Assembly: GCA_023079485.1 (NCBI GenBank)
Contig: CM041084.1
Coordinates: 134,694,792-134,758,791 of the forward strand
DNA: 64,000 bases
Source: Archilochus colubris
Lineage: Eukaryota; Chordata; Aves; Apodiformes; Trochilidae
Reading direction: 5' to 3'
Part shown: piece by piece, positions 1-11,420 of the stretch
Layout: each line of letters begins with the position of its first letter
How positions within the stretch are numbered: position 1 is the first letter of the stretch
The notes under the pieces: model-generated
What the model was told of the DNA's origin: nothing
Databases searched by the model: none
What the model saw: only the letters and a program-made list of their open reading frames with translations
Made by a program: the position numbers and the translations under genes

Positions 1-1603
1 CTAATGACTGATCATATCAGTGTACCATGAATTTTTTCACTGTTTTTAAAAACAAGGATCTTGCTGAGAATGGTATGACTGCTTATTTCTGATAGATGGG
101 AACTGAGAGATAGGTACGTGATTCTTAAACCCTACTTAGTTACTGCACTTGTACTTTCAAAATCTTGTTGTACAGAGCAGAACTGAATGTCTATGTAGCT
201 TCTTGCTTACTCAGTAGGTAAATGGGTAAAAGTAAAGTATCCTGCTTAGAAAATTTAGAAATATATATATATTTTTTTCAATCTCCGTAACATTTCTTAC
301 TTAAATTAAATGTTGCAGTGTAATTTCTTTCTCTGTGAATTCCAAAGCATTATGAGAAATTGTGTCTACTCTGGGTGCTGGCTGAATGATAGAATTTAAC
401 TTTTGTGATCAAGTGCAAGATGTGCAGTTTAGAATACTGCCAAGGTTGAGAGAAGCATTCTAAATAATAAGAAATACTGAGATTTAACTACCTGTCAGAT
501 TTTAAAGCAGACAAGCCAGTACAATGGAAATTCAGCCATTACTATTTGTAGTCTGTGGATTTAATCCAGACCGCTGGCACTTACACTTACATCACCATTT
601 TCCTTGTTGATTTCACACAATTTTCCCAAGATCTTACTATAAATGGAACAACGATTCATTTGCAAGAGGACCATATTTAGTAAATAGATTGATAGCATGG
701 GAAGCATAGTTGCCCACAATTGGTTTTGTATGTAAGAATAATAGTCAGACATTGAAAGCTGAATTTCTAGTTAGATTTTCACATATATGGATCATGCATT
801 GGAGACATTTGCTAAAATGAAAACTTGCAGCTGCTGCCAAGAAAAGGTTAATTTACTTGTGGGCATTTTCAAAGCTTTCCAGTGCCATTACTTCTTATGA
901 ATTTATTTTTTTCCATTGCAACAAACTCAGCTCATACCAGGTTTTTGGGTTTTATTAGTTTTAGTTTTTTTATTTCTGTACCTTCTATGGTTGACCACTA
1001 GAAATACAATCTCATAAACATTCAAGAATTAAATTCTGAACCCACCAGCTTTATTGGGAATTTTAGCATAGTTTTAAATGTAGAGTGTAGCTGCTCAAAA
1101 GAGGAAAAAAATTAAAAGAAAACCACCAACAAAATGTTGATTATAAACTAATTCAATTTATCCTAAAGCTTGTTTATCTTGATAGATACCAGTACAATAC
1201 ATGAGTCTTCTAAAAATCTTATTCCAGTACAATATCAAGATAATGTAGGAATATATATTTTTAATCAGTGTTTATGTCACATCTAAATATATTTATGCTT
1301 TAGGTTCAGGATGTTTTTCAAGTGAATAAAGATATTTTAAGTTGGTAGTGCTTTCCTCCCCCCACACACACAAAGTGTGACCCTATTAAACAGCAAATCA
1401 GTACATGTCAATAATTTCCTGGAATATTTTTCAGGGAGGAGGGCAACGATTAGAAAAATAAAAATTTAGGGGACACAGTTCTGGAAATTTCGTCCATCTC
1501 TTCTCCTCCTTCTACCAGTGTCTATGTTTATGGAAATTTTATAGCTAAGATGCATAAATTAAACTATTATATTTCCAGCCAAAACAAGATTTTTTGTGCC
1601 GTG
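1..1603. other. Unique AT-rich sequence, no gene seen
   Basis: I see no recognisable gene or repeat here. Short simple-sequence runs occur, such as TATATATATATATTTT near 262-277 and a CACACACACA run near 1363. The open frames are short and AT-biased and look like chance. Confidence 0.6.
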
Positions 1604-1712
1604 TAGAATTTAATTCTATGAACTTGTAATTTAAAACTACTAAATTCCATAGAAACAATTCAGGCATTGATACATACTTCATCTGCTTACACTGTGTTGG
1701 TAAACTTATTTA
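1604..1712 (+). repeat. Direct repeat copy A, left of the LTR
   Basis: This ~105 bp block matches 2272-2380. From gaatttaattctat, 52 positions align without gaps at about 42 identities by eye, including ccatagaaaca. The rest aligns more loosely (catcatct, ggtaaac). The block ends where the minus-strand LTR at 1713-2259 begins. It is far too long for a retroviral target-site duplication. Confidence 0.65.
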
Positions 1713-2259
1713 TGCTTCAGGGAGGTACTGAGTTTGTCATAGTAACTTGTGTGGTTTGGATTTGTGACCAAAACAGTTTTGATAACACAGGTTCTACCTG
1801 TTGCTGAGTGGTCTTTACATCAAGACCTTTTCTGCTTCTCACTCTGCCCCACCAGTGAGCAGGCTCAGGGTGCACAAGAAGTTGAAAGGGAACATAGCTG
1901 GGATAACTGACCCCAGCTGACCAAAGGAATATTCCATACCATATGACACCATGCTCAGCAATAGTACCTGGAGAAAACAAGGAGGAAGGGAAGAATTTCT
2001 GGGAGTTTGTCTTCTCAAGTAACCGTTGTGCAAAATGGGGCCCTTCTTCTTGGAAATGGCTAATAATCTGCCAGCCAATGGGAAACAGTTAATTCTTTTG
2101 CTTTCCTTGAGCATACAGCTTTTGTTTTACCTATTAAATTCTTATTATCTCAACCCATAAGTTTTTGTACTTTCACCTTTCTGATTTTTTCCTCATCTCA
2201 CTGAGGAATGGTGGACAAGCACTTGAGTGGTACTTATGCTGCCTACCAAGGTTAACACA
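1713..2259 (-). mobile_element. ERVL-type solo LTR
   Basis: Read on the minus strand, this matches the text of a widespread avian ERVL-type LTR as I remember it. It has a TGTGTTAACC-like start, a 'gggttgagataa...aatttaata' block, 'aacggttacttgagaagac', 'tgctgagcatg', 'catatggtatggaatattcc', 'tggtcagctggggtcag' and 'gtggggc...gagaagcagaaaagg'. The ends are TG/CA in the correct sense. No primer-binding site, gag or pol lies next to it, so it is a solo LTR. Open frames at 1717-1980 and 1839-2114 (minus) lie inside it and are not genes. No short matching target-site duplication was found. The exact family needs a repeat-library match. Confidence 0.75.
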
Positions 2260-2271
2260 CAATTCCCTATT

Positions 2272-2380
2272 TGGAATTTAATTCTATAAATCAGTAAATT
2301 CAAAGTACTCGACTCCATAGAAACAGTGCTAGCAGTAGTATATACATCATCTACATGTATATCAGTAAACCTGTATGTAT
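2272..2380 (+). repeat. Direct repeat copy B, right of the LTR
   Basis: This is the partner of 1604-1712, in the same orientation, starting about 12 bp after the right end of the LTR. Identity is about 80% over the first half and lower over the second, where there are small gaps. Confidence 0.65.
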
Positions 2381-2482
2381 CCTGTAGTCTGTCTCTTGTC
2401 TATAAGCAAGAAAGCACATAGTACCATTGGATTGAAAAGAGGGAAGGAGGTACTTTTGATAATTCTAAGCTAAGCTCCAGAC

Positions 2483-3245
2483 AGAATCATAAAATCATAG
2501 AATAGTTTGGGTAGAAAAGGACCTCAAAGATCATCATCATGTCCCCATGCAGGGACAACTTCTACAAGACCAGTTTGCTGAAAGCCGCAACCAATTTGAC
2601 ATTGAACACTCCCAGAGAGTGCACATCCATAGCTTCTGTGGGCAAACTGTGCTAGTGTCTCACCACCCTCACAGTGAATAATAACTTCCTCATACCTGAT
2701 TCAAATTTAGCTTCTTTCAGCTTAAAAGCGTTCCCCATCATCCTATGGCTGCATGTCCTTGTAAAAAATCCCTTACAGCTTTCCTATAGTCCTCCTTCAG
2801 GTACTGGAAGGCTACTATAAGGTCTCCCCAGAGCCTTCTTTTCTCCAATATGAACCATCTCATCTCTCTCAGACTCTCCTCATAGGAGAGACGCTGCAGT
2901 CATATTTATGTCCCTGCTCTGTATTCACTTCAGCAACCCCATATCCTTCCTCTTGTGCAAGGCTCCAGAATTGGTCACAGAACTCCAGGCAGCATCTTGT
3001 GAGAGCAAGTAGTGGTGGAGAATCACCACCATCAACCTGCTGGACACTCATCCGTTGATGCAGCCCAAAGTAAGTTGGCTTTCTGGGATGGAAGTACATA
3101 TTGTTGGCTCATGTTGAGCTTTTCCTCAGTCAGGACACCCAAGTCCTTTTCCTCAGGACTGTTCTGAATCTCTTCTTTACCGAACCTTTATCTGTGATTG
3201 GGATTGCCCTGACCCATGGGCAGGACCTTACACATAGTCTGAATG
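2483..3245 (-). mobile_element. CR1 LINE, 5'-truncated, 3' end retained
   Basis: The plus strand starts with the reverse of the CR1 3' signature (agaatcataaaatcatagaa) and then gives the reverse complement of the 3' UTR and the ORF2 C-terminal region. It runs to 'gggattgccctgaccc' and 'caggacctta', where similarity fades. The frame at 2869-3099 (minus) is an ORF2 remnant, for example 'PTYFGLHQR' in place of the family's N-R-I-L-G-C-I-K. Divergence is moderate to high, so this is an old copy. Confidence 0.9.
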
Positions 3246-5473
3246 ACAATATCCTAAAACAACAAAATACTTCCTTTTCCGGCTCTCTGACCACAGCTGA
3301 CATAATCATGACTTTTCAGTTTCTCTTAGTGTATGTGCAGAATATCACCCAAAGATGAGCATTCTGGGATCTGATATCTGTCATTTGAGTTATATATTCT
3401 ACTGTTTGGGTCATCCTCCTTGTATCCATTTTCCAGGTAAATAAGTATTGTGACAGACTCTCCTTCTTGTGGACTGCTTGACTAATAGTCTCTGCTAAAA
3501 TTACTTCTCTTTCCTTTCGAGAATATACTGGTATGAAGATACACACATGCACTCTGGAAATAACTCTCTGACCTGTATGCATGAGGTGGTGAAGCACTGA
3601 GTGTCTCCCCTATGAATGCAGTAGCAGTTACCCTGGTGCTTTTCACTTGTTTTACTCCCAAGGACACTTGTCATAATGAGCCCTAATGCATCTGTAGATC
3701 TTATGAAAGTGATAAGAAACTGGACCATAAATTTACAGAATATTCTAATTATTCCTGTATTGAAAATTCTTTTGACATTAAATAAAGCAATTGTGCACTT
3801 GGCACAAACTTGGAAACAGCAAATAATGAAGTCCTCAACTGACACACATAAGACAAACTGTCTTCCCACAAAAGAAGAAAAAAAAAATTTCCATCAGAAG
3901 TATCTTTCTCAGCTAAATACACCTATACCAACACAAAAAAGAAAGATCAGCATTAGTCAAATTTGTCTATTTAGGCCACCTAAATCTTAAATTCAGTAAT
4001 GAAGATCCTCTAGTTTTTAAGTATTAATTTGAAGCTAGGAGATGTAACCTTATTGCACAGAAGAAAAAAATAGGTACAGATAAGAAAAGTGAACTTCACT
4101 TCCTTGTGAACAAAGAGAAAGCAGATTATTAGTTTAGGCATAAACCTATACTTACTTTCTGACCAGAACTGGTTCTTGCTTGGTTTGCACAGAATTTGGA
4201 CTAAAATCTTTTTTTCTCCACAACCATCCCCATAAATACCTTATAAATATGGGACAAAAATAACAACTTTATTTTTAATGTAGAATTTCATGTTCTATTA
4301 GATAAACCATGATTCTGAATCCCAATTCAGAAGTGAAGATATTCACATCAGCACAAGAGGTAATATTGTAAAATAACAGGATGCTGTATTCCTCTATTTA
4401 AGGCACATCCTGGTTCCATTCTGTAACTAGGCTGTTGAACACTGCCCTTTCCCAGCCCAATCAGCATTTTATGACTGTTCTATCATTCTTCTCCCAGTCA
4501 GTATTAATGGGGACTGAACAAATTAGCATAGGGCAAATTATCCTCCAGCTTCTGAGTAGACGAGAGAGTCATGCCAGAAATAGGTTGTTCAGCTAACATT
4601 AGTGGGTCACTGGAATGGCTGCTAACTCATTATATTGCATGAAAATACTATACTGTATTTACCCACACTTTCTCTTTTCTTAAATTAAGACCTCACTCAT
4701 ATCTCAGAATCTCACTCTATTTTATCACTGTGTTCCCATACTAATGAAAAGTAGGTTTTTCAATTGACTGTTATTCCAAGAATTTTGATTTTCTACTGTG
4801 CATATAAATAGTAATTAAGGACAGCAGCTCATATAAGGAAAGCAGGTGTGTAAGTCAAACAAATCTGACATCTGAAGAAACATTCATTAGGGACAAGTAC
4901 TCCCTCTCCAGAAATTCTGCTTCATTAAGGGATAATCAGGAATGCATTGATAAAATGACATAACTGATTACTTGTGTATCTATCTCAGCCATTTCTGTGC
5001 TGCTTAGGTTGGCTGGAAGAGGTAAGCAGGAACACATTTCCATTGTGATATAATGTTAGATTTATATCAGTGGAGTTACAATTGATGATTCCATGTTGAT
5101 TTAAATGGTAAGAGCTTACAAAGTTGCTTTATACAGATGTAGTTGAATTTGATACACAAGATGATTGCTGCTGACACAAAAGTGTCTATAAAGGTCATTA
5201 AGAGCCTAAAATCTGAATTCTATTGAAGAACATCATTATAATTTGCATGATTAATATTAAAGGGTGGCTGTGGTATAAGAAGAAGTTTCTAAAAACAGTA
5301 TCTGCTAAACGTTGCTTAGCAATACATATGTATATTTAGATGCAGTGATATGTGTTGGGAAAAAAAAATGGCTATAATTTTCAAAAGCAAAACCAAAATT
5401 CAGAACTACTCACTTAACCTTAATTTTAAAGTACATAAACTTGTTTTGCCTTCCCTTCACTAGGTCCAAGGAA
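3246..5473. other. Unique sequence, no gene recognised
   Basis: Overlapping open frames occur on both strands at 3316-3990, the longest being 122 codons on the minus strand. None resembles a family I know, and they lack convincing splice or promoter context. The rest is AT-rich and unremarkable. Confidence 0.5.
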
Positions 5474-5950
5474 GATCATACAATCACAGAATTATTTGTG
5501 TTGAAAGGGACTCTAAAATCATCTAGTTCCAACCTCCCTACCACGGGCAGGGACAACTTCCACTAAACCAGGTTACTGCTCCATCCAACCTAGCCTTGAA
5601 CATTTACAGAGATGATGCATACACAAATTACCTGGGCAATGGTGCCAGTGTCTCACCTCTCTCACAGTGAGGAATTTCTTTATAAAGTCTAATCAAAATC
5701 TACCCTCTCCCACTTTAAAAAACATTTCATCTTGTCCAGTTGCTACATGACCTTGTGAAAAGTCCTTCTCCAGCTTTCCTGTAGCCCTCCTTCAGATACT
5801 GGAAGGCTGCTAAAAGATCTCCCTGGAGCCTTCTCCAAGCTGAACAATCCCAAGGCTCTCAATCTGTCTTCATAGGAGAGATGCTCCAGCCTTCTGATCA
5901 TCTTCAGTGCCTTCCACTGGACTTTCTCCATCAAATTCATGCCTGTGAAA
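5474..5950 (-). mobile_element. CR1 LINE tail
   Basis: The reverse complement of a CR1 3' end starts at 'atcacagaattatttg' and continues through 'ccaacctccctaccacggg', 'cagctttcctgtag' and 'cttcataggagagatgctcc'. It covers the 3' UTR and the C-terminal ORF2 region (frame at 5743-5940, minus, 'VQWKALKMIRRLEHLSYEDR'). The 5' part is missing, as is usual for CR1. Confidence 0.9.
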
Positions 5951-7578
5951 GACAGTCTAAGACCTCTTGGGCATCCACAAGAATTTTCTATGAAAAAACT
6001 ATTCCTTTCGTTGCCACAGGATGGTGAGAATCCAGTCTCATGTCACAGACTAGGCTAAGACAGTGAGGATGACTTGCCTGGTTTCTGCTTTTGTTGTCTC
6101 CCATCACAGAATAATTAGTTTAGTTCCACCAGTGTGAATCTAGTGCCTGCACATTCAGAAGCAGAAATTTAAAGTCCCTCTTGATAATTTTTGTCTCAAC
6201 CTATATTTCAGAAGTATTTTTTTTCTGCTTTGTGAATCAAACACTGAAATGAACTACAAAAATTCTGTGACTTTTACCAGTTGTTGCTACAGACTTCCTG
6301 CATTTCTTTGAGCAGAATAGATAGACTTAAAGCCTCAAAAAGAACAGTAGGCTTTTAAATCCAACTGACTTTGAAGCCTAGAAAAGGTGTCATTTGTTGA
6401 AGGAACCATTGCAATTTACTGCACTGTATTTGTAATTCTTTGTTTTAGCCAGACAAAACCACCTACCTTTGGAAAAAACAGATATAGGACTGAATTATTT
6501 GGTATTTGAGACATGGATATTATTAATGTTGTTATTATAATAATATTATTAATTATTATAATAATAATTATAATTATTGTCATTGTTACTGTTATTGTTA
6601 GTATTAATAATAATAAAATGCAATTATAAGACTAAGAATAGTCATTACTATTAACACCAACACCACCACTGAATATAATTAGGGGTTACTCTATATTTTT
6701 AAAAGCAAAAATGAGATATCACATGACTTCAGAGTGGGCCTGTTAAGGAAATCTATCACATTTTACTTACAGTACTTTTAGAGTTAACTATCCTTATAGT
6801 AGGAGAACAGACGTCTATGTAATGATCTTGGACTGGTGAAACAGATCAACCAGATAATCTGCAGTCATTGCGATTGTCAGTTTTGTCTTGTGACAGTCAC
6901 GTAACATTAAAAATAACTATTAGAACACATTTTGCAATTCAAAGAACACCACAGTGTGGACATTGCTAGGGCACTGTTTTCTGGAATCTGAGAAGATAAT
7001 TAGAAACAGAAAAAAAACCTTTACAAACCTAAATAAACCCTAAGTTTTTATTAGGATGACACTGGATTTCATGATTATTCCTTTTATCTATTATACATAT
7101 TGTATTCTCTATGTTATTCTAAATGTTTAAAAAAATTATATTTTTTGCCCTGAAGCATCCTTTATAGCTGCCCTGTTCTTTCAGCATATCGTTGAACTAC
7201 TTACCAAAGGATTCTATTCTAATTTAGGTTCTTTACTTACCAGAGACTTACCTTAAAACAGTCCTCAAATTTCTGGTGTCATTTAGAGCATAAAAAAGTG
7301 AAAGGGGTTATTACACAAGACACTGCCATTAGCTGACAGCTCAATGAAAGATTGGGAAATATCCAGCTGCTAATGTGTTTTAAATTACATACACTTACAC
7401 TATGTGCTTTCTAATATTAGGAAAACTGGTACTGTCCCCCTTGTACTCAGACAAAAGAAATTCATTTAATCTCACATCAAGCTTTTTAGTTGTTCAGAAC
7501 ATAACCAGGAATATAAATTTTCTAATAATAAATTAAAAAAAACAACAAAAGAAGAAAGTGTTTCATTTTGCATTATAG
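5951..7578. other. Unique sequence with AT-rich microsatellite
   Basis: No gene was recognised. The only notable content is the ATT/TAA-rich tract, listed separately. Confidence 0.5.
6517..6618. repeat. Imperfect (ATT/TAA)n tract
   Basis: About 100 bp is built almost entirely of TTA, ATT and TAATAA units (ttattataataatatt, aattattataataataatt). Several stretches are near self-complementary, so it could extrude hairpins. It is a decayed trinucleotide microsatellite. Confidence 0.85.
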
Positions 7579-7675
7579 CGGAAGCAGAAAATCCAGAAAT
7601 AGATTATTCAGACAATAAAGACACATACTTTTTTGCCAAATTCAACTTCAATGTCATAGCTGCAGAATTACCTTG
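7579..7675 (+). CDS. Candidate coding exon, gene unknown
   Basis: A pyrimidine-rich acceptor (gtttcattttgcattatag) is followed by 97 bp and a near-perfect donor (CCTTG|gtaagt). One frame is fully open, giving about 31 residues after two leading bases, beginning EAENPEIDYSDN and ending FNFNVIAAELP. It is acidic at the start and then alternates aromatic and aliphatic residues. There is no ATG, so it would be an internal exon. I do not recognise the protein, and no partner exon is obvious nearby. Splice-like pairs around an open frame arise by chance in 64 kb, so support is weak; it could equally be anonymous intron sequence. Confidence 0.2.
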
Positions 7676-10600
7676 GTAAGTCTCCCAACAAAGTGATGTC
7701 TCAGGTCCTACTTCCAGAAGTAGAGATAAGCTGTAACACTTTTTTTTTTCTAAATGATCTCTCTAGCATACTATCTGAGGCCTTCTGTCTGTCTCTTCCC
7801 TTTTCACAATTTCATATTACTAATATGGAGTTATTATATTATTAAATTCTCCAAGACTCCAGATTATGTCATCCTTTATACCTAAAAAAACCCCCAGCAG
7901 TAAGGAAGTCTAAACTGTAAGGATGCAAATGCAGCCAAGGCCTTTGCATGGAAGTCAGGTAGTGGGAGAAGCATAATTGGTCTCATGCACTTGTGGCCCA
8001 TGGGGTAAACAGGTACCTAATTAATTCCAGAGATGCCTTTGAAATGAATTAAAGTAGTGAAGAGGGATACATGAAGCTTTCACATGAAAAGGAATAAATG
8101 GAAAGCTTGTGAGATTTAGGTAAAATAGTGAGGGACAAAAATAGGATGGCAAGACTAAGGAAAACGCGAACACTGAAAGGTGATCTGGAAGACTGGAAGG
8201 AAAGCTACTCATGGTACTTTTATAGCCACCCAGACAGTTCATGAACTGCTTTTTTTTCTCACACAGTCCACCAGTTAATTGACATCACCACAGTGCTATG
8301 TTTAGTGACATTATTTGCTGTAGGCTTAAAATATAAGAATGGAATTGTACTTGAAAGGAGATGGAAGAGAGGCATAAGAAGGTAGGTGACTATTTGTGCT
8401 TGGACATAGTTCACAGCTTCAGTTGGTTCTCCACCTTTGCACTTTTAGATTTCTATGAATATTTTTCACCTCTTACAGAATGGAGTGTTGCATGCTGGTG
8501 CTATTTTGATACCTACTTAGAAGAAGGTTTCGAATTCCTTGTCAAATATGGGCATTACTTGACAAATATAAGCTTTTTAATCACACTTTACAGTTGGTTC
8601 ATTTAGGCTGTGAGCAAATCAGAAAAGTAACATGAAAGTGATTAAAGCTTTGGAAAATAAGTTAGAATTTCAAGAAGTTCAACCTATAAAGGCCTGCTGA
8701 AAAAAAAATTTAATAATAAATAGGTCACAAATATATAACATGATCCTATTACTTTAAATTAAGTTAAAGAACTTTAGACTAGGCACCCAATTTCAACTGC
8801 TTTTTATGAGCCTTTGCAGTAACATCTGAAGAATTCTGGTTGCTTCTCTGTTGTGGGAAACATATATATCAAGACTAACCATTAATCTAAAGTATGCTTT
8901 AGTGTAGCACCAGCTGTAGGACTGACAAATTGTATCAGGAAGCTCATTAGATACCCCCTTATGTCAGAGGTCAAACTGCAGGATTATAACAATTGCTTCA
9001 AGTCTAGAGTTTATGAAAGATCTGACAAGAAAAAGAAGTGTCTGCTTCATCACAGTATTCCGCAGGGCTCAAGTACACTGAACCTGCTGTTAGCCTTTAA
9101 TAGGATTAGGATTTGCATGTGCTGCTTAAAGTTTTTCATTGACATGTATGTTATTGTAAACCGAAAAAATAAAATTCTTCCTCTAGTGCCTGCTTCCCTG
9201 TTCAGTACAGGGACATCCTCCAGAGGTGATTTGACCTTCTATGCTGGCAGAAAAATTTTCACTAATTAATATTTGTTGAACATTAGTACTTGCTGAATAA
9301 TGTTTAGTAATGTACTGTATTAATTTTAAATATATATATATATATAGGTATGGCATTTCTGATTTTATCTTGTATTTACCTTAATATAGGCTACAGAGAA
9401 GTGTCTATCTTTGTAAAATAATTATTCCTTGGCAGCTTTGTTTGATTCTTTAATTATGCTAACTTATAACTAACATCATTAAATTTATTTTATTCCTTGT
9501 TCAAAAAGATTCTGAGGGTAATTTTGTAGCTGCACACTTGCAGGTTAATCTTTTGACTGCCACTCTGCATCTGATCTTAGGATCCTGTACCAGGACTGTA
9601 AATTTGCTTGTAAATTACTCTGTGACAAGAAGACATTTATGGCATAAGTCCCAGTCTTGATACATTGGTCTTTGCCCTGGAAGAATTCCAGGAGTAATTC
9701 AGGGACAATAGTCAGTCCTCAGTCTTAAAGAAAAATAATGTCATCATGCTACAGAGACTAACCTCACTTGATCCTTGCAAATTTTTTCTTCCTCTGGTTT
9801 TTCTTATGGTTTTTATTTTATTACAGTAGCAAGGATTTGAACTTCTGAAATAGTAAAAAACTGTATCTAAGAATTAAGATAAAATTAGTGTTGAATATTA
9901 AAATTCCATCATAGATGTCAATATTGATTCTTCCATTATTGTCTAGAAAAACCAAAGCAATTGTAACTTAAAACCAGAAAGAGTAATTAACGTAAACCAA
10001 GAAAGTGGTAAGGTGTTTCTTAACTACACTGGTGAAAGAGGAAATTATAGTAGCCACCTGAAGTGCTTTGCAACCATGTCCATAAATCATTAACAAGGAG
10101 AGATCATTAGGGAACCATATTCTGATATTATAATGGCAGCAATGAAGTAGAAAATTGTTTCTAGACAAATGTTTTCTAGTACTGTGATAAATAATTAACT
10201 GAATATTATCACAGTTCAAATTAAATAATTTGTAATTAAGTTTAGAGGAACTTTGAACTTACCATTTGATTTCAAAGGGAAACTTGTTTGATATGACTCC
10301 TAGTGAATGTTATCCCACTGCCTTTTAGCTTAAAGGAAAATACTAAAAATCTCATTTAAAAGGATCCTGCATAGAAGGTTTCAAGTATTATATTCAATAA
10401 TTCTGCTTCTATTCTTTAGAGTGCGTAGAGTTCAGCTATGCTCCTTGTTATGAAAATGAGTAATTCTAAGAAGTAATTTCCTAAAGATTGCTCACAAGAA
10501 GAAAAGTTTAGATAGAAATATACAAACTAAAAGTAGGTTGAAAAAGCATTTGAAATACCATTGAATACATCTAATGTCCTATTCACAATATATAAACAAT

Positions 10601-10914
10601 GCAGTAAAGTTAGCAAAAATCTGTTCTGCAAAAAAATCCACTAATTCCATTGAGAGTAAGACAAGAAAAAAATTGTAGCGCCAGAACCAACTAACAAATA
10701 TTTTCTGGAATAAAATTTGGAAATTTTTTTATACATATCTACAATTTGGTACAGTGGTTTTGATAAAAGAAATATTATTGAGAGTCTTTAAAGGCTTTCA
10801 AACTCTGCTAAAACCAAAATAGGTAAATAAACTTGGATTCTTACTAGCACGAATTCGAAAATGTGAACAGGAAGGTTGCCAAACTGAATGCCGAAGGAGC
10901 TCTTGGGTAAACCA
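7676..10914. other. Unique AT-rich sequence
   Basis: No gene was recognised. It contains a short (TA)n run at 9330-9347. Open frames at 8361-8606 and 8961-9269 (plus) have hydrophobic or AT-biased translations and match nothing I know. Confidence 0.5.
9330..9347. repeat. (TA)n dinucleotide run
   Basis: A short perfect TA run of about nine units. Confidence 0.85.
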
Positions 10915-11420
10915 AATAACCATAGTTACAAAAAGGACATTGAGGTGCTGGAACAGATCCAAAGAGGGGCAACAGCGCTGGTGAAGCATCTAGAGCGCAA
11001 ATCTTATGACGAGCATTTGAGGTAATTGGGCTTATTTAGTCTGGAGAAAAGCTGTGGAGAAAAGCTGAGAGGAGACCTTATTACTCTCTACAGCTCCCTG
11101 TAAAGAGATTATAGTGAGGTGGGTGTCCAGCTCTTGTCCCAAGTCACAAGACTTGGACAAGAAAAGAGAAAATGGCCTTAACTAATTCCAGGGGAGGTTT
11201 AGATTGAATATTAGGAAGAATTTCTTTATTGGAAGGGTTAGCACACTGGTATAGACTGCCCAAAGAAGTGATTGAATCACCATCCCTGGAGGTATTTAAA
11301 GGACATGCAGACATGATGTCAAGAGACATGGCTTAGTTGTAGACTTGGCAGTGCTAAGTTCACAGTTGGACACAATAATCTTAAAGGTCTTTTTTAACCT
11401 AGATGACTCTATGATTCTGA
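10915..11420 (+). mobile_element. CR1 LINE tail
   Basis: It reads in sense from the ORF2 C-terminal coding region ('gacattgaggtgctggaaca', 'ccaaagaggggcaacag', 'gaggagaccttattactctc') through the 3' UTR to 'gactctatgattctg'. It carries stops, plus a small tandem slip in which the 'gagaaaagctg' block occurs twice near 11043-11069. It is 5'-truncated and fairly old. Confidence 0.9.

Noticed and set aside
1547..1590. A plus-strand LTR end suggested by 'ccagccaaaacaaga'
   Set aside because: Upstream sequence does not continue as an LTR; the match is too short.
3316..3990. Overlapping open frames on both strands up to 122 codons
   Set aside because: No recognisable domain, no splice or promoter logic, and mutually overlapping frames in AT-rich DNA.
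8961..9269. A possible RT fragment suggested by 'SIPQGSSTLNLLLAF'
   Set aside because: Only the PQGS-like word matches; there is no FADD box or flanking RT sequence, and DNA-level similarity to CR1 is not visible.
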